Shown: piece by piece, positions 1 through 4,611 of the stretch
Numbering within the stretch: the stretch's first letter is position 1
Layout: each line of letters begins with the position of its first letter
Assembly (NCBI GenBank): GCA_947258625.1
Contig: CAMYJN010000151.1
Coordinates: 1 to 6,311, forward strand
DNA: 6,311 nucleotides
Direction: 5' to 3'
From: an uncultured Polyangiaceae bacterium
GTDB taxonomy: Bacteria > Myxococcota_A > Polyangia > Polyangiales > Houyiibacteriaceae
The notes under the pieces: generated by a model
Seen by the model: the letters and a program-made list of their open reading frames with translations, nothing else
The model's database searches: none
What the model was told of the DNA's origin: nothing
Made by a program: the position numbers and the translations under genes

Positions 1-88
1 CTATACAAAACCCGATGGGCGTTGCATTGACCCCCTGAGCGCAACCGCTCCCCCTCCCAAACCGGGTCTTTTCGAGCACTTACCAGGC

Positions 89-128
89 ACACCGCGAAAA
101 CCCGAGCGGCCCTCGGTTTTCGCGGTGT
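89..128. terminator. Strong inverted repeat downstream of the hydrolase gene, probable bidirectional terminator
   Basis: Arms 89-106 and 112-128 pair over 17 bp with one bulged C at 103 and a 5-nt loop (CGGCC, 107-111). The inner part is a GC stem (CCGAG/CTCGG) flanked by AAAA on one side and TTTT on the other. This is the arrangement of an intrinsic terminator that can work in both directions, with the A and T tracts pairing and the stem extended by a further CCGCG/CGCGG block. It lies about 30 bp past the stop of the hydrolase gene on the minus strand, where a terminator for the three-gene run is expected. There is no unpaired T-run after the complete hairpin on either strand, so termination efficiency is uncertain. 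It could instead be an mRNA 3'-end stabilising hairpin. Confidence 0.55.
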
Positions 129-158
129 TGCATCTATCCTCTCGTAATCAAAAGTGTT

Positions 159-884
159 TTAGGGCGTTAGCGTGTCCCTTGTGTGGCGCGCGAAGAAGTC
201 GAGGAGCTTGGACCAGGCTTTGGCTTCGGTGTCGGGGTCGTAGAAGGCGCGAATCGGGGTGTGGCGGCCGAGTGCGGCGAGCCCGAATTCATGTCGATTC
301 ATAAACGAGTGGCCGACGTTTTCGTAGATGAGGACTTCGTGTTCGACGCCGAGCTCGTCGAGGTGTCGGGCGAGACGCTTGGCGTGCGGCAAGAACACTG
401 TGTCCATTTTGCCGTACTGCGCGATGGTAGGGCAGAGGTTCTGGAGGCGGGAAGCTTTGTAGGGAACCGCGCCATAGAATGGCGCCGCGACTGCATACGA
501 TTGGTCGGCTGCCGCGAGGAGCGCAAAGCCGCCGCCCATGCAAAACCCTGCGACCGCGATGCGCTTCGCGTCGACGTCGTCTCTCGCGGCCAAGGCCTGA
601 CGCGTCGCTTCGATCGCTTCGTAGGCAAAGCCCTTGCCGGTGGTCATCGACCGGAGTGTCTTGACGACGCAAGCCGGGCTGCGGCCACGATAAAGGTCCG
701 GAGCGATCGCAACGTACCCGGCGTCGGCGAATCGTTGGCAGTGCCGTTTGAGGTCGGCGCTGAACCCGTAGATGTCGTGGATGACGACGACGCCAGGGAA
801 GGGCGCCGTGCCGTTCGTGGGGAGCGCCAGAGCCGCGTTGTGCGTTTGCCCAGAAGCGACGGAGATAGAAACAGACTCTCTCAT
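159..884 (-). CDS. Dienelactone hydrolase family protein (alpha/beta hydrolase, Cys nucleophile)
   Basis: A 241-residue cytosolic alpha/beta hydrolase of the dienelactone hydrolase family, whose members hydrolyse lactone or ester bonds; the best known acts in chloroaromatic degradation. The family's catalytic triad is visible: nucleophile Cys115 in the elbow GFCMGGG, Asp161 in GKMD, and His192 in GHSF. The segment GVVVIHDIYG (31-40) matches the strand and loop that carry a Glu (Glu36 in the Pseudomonas enzyme); here the position appears to be Asp37. The ATG at 884 is preferred. An in-frame start at 995 would add 37 Arg/Pro-rich residues antisense-free of any homology and overlapping the upstream GGDEF gene. 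The chosen start lies 5 bp after that gene's stop, suggesting translational coupling; no good Shine-Dalgarno is visible. The natural substrate cannot be read from sequence, and no aromatic-degradation genes are nearby, so a general esterase or detoxification role is as likely. Confidence 0.93.
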   Translation of the reverse strand: MRESVSISVASGQTHNAALALPTNGTAPFPGVVVIHDIYGFSADLKRHCQRFADAGYVAIAPDLYRGRSPACVVKTLRSMTTGKGFAYEAIEATRQALAARDDVDAKRIAVAGFCMGGGFALLAAADQSYAVAAPFYGAVPYKASRLQNLCPTIAQYGKMDTVFLPHAKRLARHLDELGVEHEVLIYENVGHSFMNRHEFGLAALGRHTPIRAFYDPDTEAKAWSKLLDFFARHTRDTLTP

Positions 885-889
885 GGGAC

Positions 890-1393
890 TCAATCGTCGA
901 GCTGGGGGGCGGCGAAGCTGACGCTGATTCGGCCGCGACCCTTGGTCTTGGCTTCGTGGGCGGCCCGGTCGGTGTCCTGCAAGAGGAGTTTCCACTCTCC
1001 GCTTTGCTTCGGCCCCAAGGAGATGCCAATGCTGGCGTCGAGGCGGAAGCGGGTCCCGGTGACCGTGACCGGGCTCTGCAGCCGTTCGATGAGCTCTTCG
1101 GCGATTCGGTTTGCCGTTGCCATCTCGTCGACGCCTCGCACGAAGACCGCGAACTGATGGTCTCCGCTCCGCGTGACGAGATCGCCCGCTTTCAGCTTCT
1201 CGCGCAGCCGTGCGCCGACTTCGAACAGGAGAAGATCGGTCACATCGGCCCTGAAGCGCGCACTCACACCTTTGAACCCGTCGAGATTGACCAACATCAG
1301 GGCAAAAGGTTCGCCGGCTCGGCAGCGAGCGAGAAGAATTCGCTCGAACCTTCGGCGCGGCGCCTTATCGAGGAGATCGGTTGAATCGAACAC
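890..1393 (-). CDS. Standalone degenerate GGDEF-domain protein, probably not an active diguanylate cyclase
   Basis: A 167-residue soluble protein consisting almost entirely of one GGDEF domain. Family landmarks are recognisable: a DLLDKAPRRRF stretch (6-16) in place of the usual LTGLPNRR opening, the NLDGFKGVSARF strand-helix (36-47), the signature region at 77-81, and a late SIGIS strand (121-125). Key residues are altered. The signature reads GDHQF instead of GG(D/E)EF; the first metal-binding Asp of the DxDxFK motif is Asn36; the nucleotide-contacting Asn-Asp pair is Ser44-Ala45; the inhibitory RxxD site is KAGD (68-71). Asp38, Lys41 and Asp53 are kept. Loss of the signature Glu and a metal ligand argues against c-di-GMP synthesis; a GTP- or c-di-GMP-binding or protein-interaction role is possible (inference). 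No sensor, receiver or membrane segment is attached. Translation starts at GTG, preceded by AAGGAG at 5-nt spacing; an in-frame stop at 1412-1414 excludes an earlier start. Confidence 0.85.
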   Translation of the reverse strand: MFDSTDLLDKAPRRRFERILLARCRAGEPFALMLVNLDGFKGVSARFRADVTDLLLFEVGARLREKLKAGDLVTRSGDHQFAVFVRGVDEMATANRIAEELIERLQSPVTVTGTRFRLDASIGISLGPKQSGEWKLLLQDTDRAAHEAKTKGRGRISVSFAAPQLDD

Positions 1394-1398
1394 AGTGG

Positions 1399-1404
1399 CT
1401 CCTT
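1399..1404 (-). promoter_or_regulatory. Strong Shine-Dalgarno of the GGDEF gene
   Basis: Read on the minus strand the sequence is AAGGAG, separated by 5 nt from the GTG start at 1393. It fixes the start codon of the GGDEF-domain gene, which otherwise lacks an ATG. It is the only near-perfect Shine-Dalgarno I see upstream of any gene in this window. Confidence 0.8.
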
Positions 1405-1443
1405 GGACAGGTTATCGGGCTGCGCCGGGCGCTGGCAAGCCAC

Positions 1444-1460
1444 GGGACGATTCGCGTCCC
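1444..1460. other. Small GC-rich stem-loop between the YkgJ-type gene and the GGDEF gene
   Basis: The arms GGGACG (1444-1449) and CGTCCC (1455-1460) form a perfect 6-bp stem around a 5-nt loop. It lies in the 96-bp gap between two co-directional minus-strand genes. No T-run follows on either strand, so it is not a convincing terminator. It may be an mRNA processing or stability element, or chance in GC-rich DNA. Confidence 0.3.
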
Positions 1461-1489
1461 AGCCACCGTGCGGGCCGGCAGCGCCGCCG

Positions 1490-1801
1490 TCACAATCCAG
1501 CGTCCCTACGGAACTCAAGGCACTGCTTGCTTCCCCGCTCGAAGTCTCGGCATGTCGTTCCGCGAATCTGGTAGATCCGGCAGGCGTTGGCGCTCTCGGC
1601 GGTCCCCAAGTGCACACATGACCCGTCTTCCCGCGTTGCAAACCCGAGCATTCCAAAATGGCCGGGCTGCACGGCGTCAGCAATGTCGTCGCGGCCGAGG
1701 GCTCGCCAACGCAGCAAGTCCTCGGGCGGAATCAAGATGCGGCCGTCGGTCCCTATTCGGCAGCAGGCGCCGCAGGTCAGGCAGTCGAGAGCATCGTCCA
1801 T
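1490..1801 (-). CDS. YkgJ-type cysteine-cluster protein (UPF0153-like, putative zinc or iron ligand)
   Basis: A 103-residue protein with eight cysteines in the pattern of the YkgJ family: Cys7, Cys10, Cys13 and Cys14 in CLTCGACC, Cys62 in SCVHL, Cys74 in ACRIYQIRG, Cys84 in TTCRDF and Cys94. The family is thought to bind metal through this cluster, possibly zinc or an Fe-S centre, but its biochemical role is not established. The ATG at 1801 is chosen because the motif begins at residue 7. The open frame continues to an ATG at 1951, but those 50 extra residues are Ser/Arg/Ala-rich, show no family resemblance and lie antisense to the lipoprotein gene. No Shine-Dalgarno is evident at either start. 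It is the first gene of the minus-strand run and is transcribed divergently from the lipoprotein gene. Confidence 0.87.
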   Translation of the reverse strand: MDDALDCLTCGACCRIGTDGRILIPPEDLLRWRALGRDDIADAVQPGHFGMLGFATREDGSCVHLGTAESANACRIYQIRGTTCRDFERGSKQCLEFRRDAGL

Positions 1802-1878
1802 CGATGGGGCAGTATGACGCGGTCGACCTGAGGCGCACGCGGTGGACTTTGCATGGGAAGCGTGATCTAGTCGTACGA
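1798..1878. promoter_or_regulatory. Divergent intergenic region with three short perfect palindromes
   Basis: This 77-bp gap plus its edge must hold the promoters for the YkgJ-type gene (leftward) and the lipoprotein gene (rightward), unless those lie inside the genes. It contains CCATCGATGG (1798-1807, over the YkgJ start codon), GGTCGACC (1821-1828) and TCGTACGA (1871-1878, touching the lipoprotein ATG). The palindromes differ in sequence, so they are not repeats of one operator. I could not identify a convincing -35/-10 pair on either strand. Confidence 0.35.
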
Positions 1879-2370
1879 ATGCGGAATTGGATCCTTTGCG
1901 TAGCGATATTGCTGAGCTGCAAACCGAGCCAGCCGAAGGACGAGGTCGCACTGCCGAAGGTCGCGCCCGACACGGTCGTCGTCTCCTGGAGCGTGATCAG
2001 CCGCACTGCGGAGCGGCGAAGTACCCACGTCGTGCTCGAGGCGAGTCGCGAGCTGATCACGACGACGCGGTCTTCCGACGGTACGATGATGACCGTGAGC
2101 CGCACGGTCTCCGAAGAAGCCTATGCTAAGCTCGTCGGGAAACTGCGGGCGCTGGACTGCTGCTCGCTCCCATCGACATCCGAGGATCGCGCCTACCCGG
2201 ACGAGGCCAAGCCGCAGCTCGAGATCAACTTCGGTGACACCCGGTGCGAAATCGAGCGATGGGATCGAGAGTGGCGCGAAGGCAGGGCACAGGAGTGCGG
2301 CTTCGCATTCGCGCGGCTTCACGGAAGCGGTTTCGTTCCTGACCCGCCAGTCGACGAGCCCGCACCCTAG
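1879..2370 (+). CDS. Predicted lipoprotein of unknown function
   Basis: A 163-residue protein with a short type II signal peptide: positively charged start (MRNW), hydrophobic run, and lipobox LLSC with the acylated Cys at residue 14. The mature part starts with a Lys/Pro/Gln-rich linker, then an alternating beta-strand region (about 32-75), a helix (VSEEAYAKLVGKLRAL, 78-92), an adjacent Cys94-Cys95 pair, a further strand with Cys123, an acidic/basic stretch (EIERWDREWREGR) and Cys140. I do not recognise the family. The overall plan of strands followed by a 'helix, then short hydrophobic strand' loosely resembles small DUF6438-like lipoproteins, but this is weak. The frame is open far upstream (to 1381), where it overlaps the YkgJ-type gene antisense; that extension is rejected because the signal peptide begins at 1879. 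No clear Shine-Dalgarno. It is followed after 17 bp by the zinc-ribbon/TPR gene, so the two are probably co-transcribed. Confidence 0.77.
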   Translation: MRNWILCVAILLSCKPSQPKDEVALPKVAPDTVVVSWSVISRTAERRSTHVVLEASRELITTTRSSDGTMMTVSRTVSEEAYAKLVGKLRALDCCSLPSTSEDRAYPDEAKPQLEINFGDTRCEIERWDREWREGRAQECGFAFARLHGSGFVPDPPVDEPAP

Positions 2371-2387
2371 CCGTATGCTCGCGCCCG

Positions 2388-3956
2388 ATGTCTTCGAAGT
2401 ATTACTGCGCACACTGCAATATGGAGTTCGTCCCCGAAGGGTCCGAATCAAAACCACGCTGTCCGCAGTGCATGCGTAGAGGTGGCGTCGAGCGGGCGCA
2501 CGAAGTAGCGGCCACGGGCCGGGCGAGACGTCCATGGGTTTTGATCGTCGCGCTGCTGATCGTCGGTGCGGGGGTTGGCTACGGCTTGTACGTCGCGACG
2601 ACCGTGGCCCTCGAGGAGACCCCGCCTCTAAGGCCTCTGACGGCGACGGAGCTCGCCGCCTATCTGGAGCGCGATCAAATTCGAGTCGGTCCCTACGAGT
2701 CACTGATGATGCTGAGCGGGGAGGCAGAGGGCTGGCCCGAGGGCGCCGCCGAGGTCTCGGCCAAGATGCAGACAGCCTCGTCGCGCTGGTCGCTCGAACG
2801 GCCACTTCCGCGCGAGTTGCTCGGTGCCGACCAGACTCTCGCGAGGATCGACGCGGCTCAAGGGCGTGTGGACCTCTACCCGCTCGAGGTGGCGACGGCC
2901 ATGACTGCCCTCCTGCGTGCGCGCGGTGCCAACGCGATGGTGGCGGAGGCGTGGGAGCTCGAGGGGACGGGTGCGCCGGCCGATCCCTCGGGGATGTTGG
3001 GCTACTTCGTGGTGGCGGTCTACGGGTCGGCTAGTGCAGCCGAGCCGTCGGCGTTTCTCGATCCATGGGGAGGCGGCGAGGTCGAGCCCGCGTCGGTTCG
3101 AGTCCTTCGGGATACCGAAGTTTTGGCGGCCGCCCTCGGGACCGAGGCGGCGCGCATCTTTGCCCGCTCGGGAGACGGAACCAAAGCGCTTCCGATGATC
3201 GAGACCGCACTCCTTCTCGATCCTGTCTCGCCGTCGCTTCGAGGAGTGAACGCGACGATCCTTTTGGAGTCCGGGGGCGTCGATCAGGCGGTGAAAGAAT
3301 TCGAAGCCGCGGCTCAGCTTCGACCAGACGGTCCTCGTCAGCTCAACACGGTTCAGCTCCATCTCGCGCAAGCGAGCATGCTCGAAATGAACGGCCAAAA
3401 GGACGCCGCCGAAGCAGAGTTCAATCGAGGGAGCCGCATCGTCGGAGAAGTCATCGAGCGCTGGCCTCGCTACGCCCGCGCACATGTCCTGTTGGCGTCG
3501 GTCTATCTCGGGAACGACGACCCGGAGCGGGCGAAGCTGGAGCTCGAGGCTGCAGAGGCTCTCAGCCCCGATGCGCCGCTGCTCTGGTCGATCTGGGCCC
3601 AGTATCATTTGTCCGCGAACGATGCGATCACGGCCGCGGCCAACATGAAGCGTGCGGTGAGTCTCGATCCCGACAACTGGCAGCTCCGGCTTCAAGCTGC
3701 GCGGGTCCTGCAAGGGGCGGACGATGACGAAGGCGCAAAGGAAAATCTCTCGGCCGCCATGCAGATGGTACCTCCGAAGAAACGGGCGGACATTCAGCGT
3801 TTCATCGAACGAATGCTGGGGCCCGGGGCCTTGGGCGGTGCGCCTCCGCCCGCCGCGGAGGAGGCTCCCGCCGACCCGGCCCTTATGCTTGGCGATCCGA
3901 CGAACTTGCGGCTTCGTGACCCGGGCGAGAGCCTTACGCTCGAGCTCGACGAATAG
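2388..3956 (+). CDS. Zinc-ribbon, single-TM, TPR-repeat protein with a degenerate transglutaminase-like domain
   Basis: A 522-residue protein in four parts. Residues 1-34 form a zinc ribbon with Cys7-x2-Cys10 and Cys25-x2-Cys28. Residues 49-70 are one transmembrane helix, preceded by GRARR, which predicts the N-terminus in the cytosol and the rest in the periplasm. Residues about 150-230 look like a transglutaminase-like fold: the helix ending ALLRARG (174-180) and a later FLDPWG (223-228) match that family, but the catalytic Cys position appears to be Pro165 and the His is missing, so no activity is expected. Residues about 252-465 contain roughly six TPR-like helical pairs, several ending in the typical LxPD/LDPD turn (LRPD 311-314, LSPD 392-395, LDPD 426-429). 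The tail (480-522) is Pro/Ala-rich then acidic. The likely role is envelope assembly or protein-protein scaffolding, with the ribbon as a cytosolic contact (inference). Start ATG is 17 bp after the lipoprotein stop; no strong Shine-Dalgarno. Confidence 0.9.
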   Translation: MSSKYYCAHCNMEFVPEGSESKPRCPQCMRRGGVERAHEVAATGRARRPWVLIVALLIVGAGVGYGLYVATTVALEETPPLRPLTATELAAYLERDQIRVGPYESLMMLSGEAEGWPEGAAEVSAKMQTASSRWSLERPLPRELLGADQTLARIDAAQGRVDLYPLEVATAMTALLRARGANAMVAEAWELEGTGAPADPSGMLGYFVVAVYGSASAAEPSAFLDPWGGGEVEPASVRVLRDTEVLAAALGTEAARIFARSGDGTKALPMIETALLLDPVSPSLRGVNATILLESGGVDQAVKEFEAAAQLRPDGPRQLNTVQLHLAQASMLEMNGQKDAAEAEFNRGSRIVGEVIERWPRYARAHVLLASVYLGNDDPERAKLELEAAEALSPDAPLLWSIWAQYHLSANDAITAAANMKRAVSLDPDNWQLRLQAARVLQGADDDEGAKENLSAAMQMVPPKKRADIQRFIERMLGPGALGGAPPPAAEEAPADPALMLGDPTNLRLRDPGESLTLELDE

Positions 3957-3960
3957 AAGC

Positions 3961-4584
3961 TCAAGCCGGGCTAGCCACATCGGACTGGTCGATGTTGCTC
4001 ACCGACAAGATGCGCTTCCATAGCGCTTCGCGCCCGTCCCCGGTGACCGAGCTGTACCCGATCAGCGGACGGTCGAGCTCGCGCCGGAGGGCCGCCACGG
4101 CGAGCTTTCGTTTGCTGGCCGGCAGCTTGTCGATTTTGGTCGCGACGAGAATTGGGGTGACCTCGACGCTCTCGAGGAACTCGAGCAGCTGGAGGTCGTC
4201 GTCCTGTGCGCCGCGCCGAATGTCGATGATGACGATGGCGCCTCGAAGCCCCGGCCGCTCGCGAAGGAACCCCTCGATGAGCGGGCCCCAGGATCGGCGT
4301 TCCGCCTTGCTCCGCTGCGCATAGCCGTAGCCGGGCAAGTCGACCAAATCCAGATGGGCTTCGTCGTCGTTGGTCCGGATGCGCACGCGAAAAATGTTGA
4401 TCGCGCGCGTGCAGCCTGGTGCGCCGCTCGTGCGGACGAGCTTCTTGCGGCGAACGAGATTGTTGATCAGGCTCGATTTGCCGACGTTCGAACGCCCCGC
4501 GAACGCGACTTCTGCAAAGGTCGGCGCAGGCAACTGTCCGAGCGCGGTCGCTCCCGCGACGAATTCAGCGTCGAGCACGTCCAT
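3961..4584 (-). CDS. engB: Ribosome biogenesis GTP-binding protein EngB (YihA/YsxC)
   Basis: A 207-residue TRAFAC-class GTPase, the usual single-domain length for EngB, which assists late assembly of the 50S ribosomal subunit and is essential in many bacteria. The G motifs are all visible: G1 P-loop GRSNVGKSS (30-38), G2 Thr59 within PGCTR, G3 DLPGYGYA (82-89), G4 TKID (149-152), and G5 SSVTG (178-182). The DLPGYGYA signature is diagnostic of the family. In the switch I region the usual PG(R/K)TQ reads PGCTR, an unusual but probably tolerated change. It begins 27 bp after the murJ stop, so it is most likely the downstream member of a murJ-engB operon. Its stop lies 4 bp from the convergent TPR gene's stop, leaving no separate terminator. 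No Shine-Dalgarno is clear upstream of the ATG. Confidence 0.97.
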   Translation of the reverse strand: MDVLDAEFVAGATALGQLPAPTFAEVAFAGRSNVGKSSLINNLVRRKKLVRTSGAPGCTRAINIFRVRIRTNDDEAHLDLVDLPGYGYAQRSKAERRSWGPLIEGFLRERPGLRGAIVIIDIRRGAQDDDLQLLEFLESVEVTPILVATKIDKLPASKRKLAVAALRRELDRPLIGYSSVTGDGREALWKRILSVSNIDQSDVASPA

Positions 4585-4611
4585 GGCGGACGTTGTAGCG
4601 CCACTTGGAGG

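Noticed and set aside
1..88. Possible tRNA or second hairpin at the left edge (AAAACCCG at 7-14 against CGGGTCTTTT at 63-72)
   Set aside because: The arms are interrupted and about 48 nt apart, and no cloverleaf or T-loop sequence could be fitted. I see no supportable gene or RNA here.
885..995. N-terminal extension of the hydrolase to the start at 995
   Set aside because: The 37 added residues are Arg/Pro/Gln-rich, lie inside the GGDEF coding region in another frame, and precede the normal start of the hydrolase fold.
183..1157. Plus-strand 324-aa open frame opposite the hydrolase and GGDEF genes
   Set aside because: It is antisense to two recognisable genes, has no recognisable domain, and is the type of long shadow frame produced by GC-biased third codon positions.
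1849..1877. Possible promoter TTGCAT (1849-1854) for the lipoprotein gene
   Set aside because: No acceptable -10 element follows at 16-18 bp; the sequence there (around CGTACG) is unlike TATAAT.
1381..1878. Long N-terminal extension of the lipoprotein frame
   Set aside because: It is Arg/Ser-rich, antisense to the YkgJ-type gene, and would bury the clear type II signal peptide inside the protein.
1802..1951. N-terminal extension of the YkgJ-type protein to the start at 1951
   Set aside because: The 50 added residues do not resemble the family and overlap the lipoprotein signal peptide region antisense.
2700..3980. Minus-strand 426-aa open frame opposite the TPR gene
   Set aside because: Arg/Leu/His-rich shadow composition, no domain, and fully antisense to a protein with a clear zinc ribbon, TM helix and TPRs.
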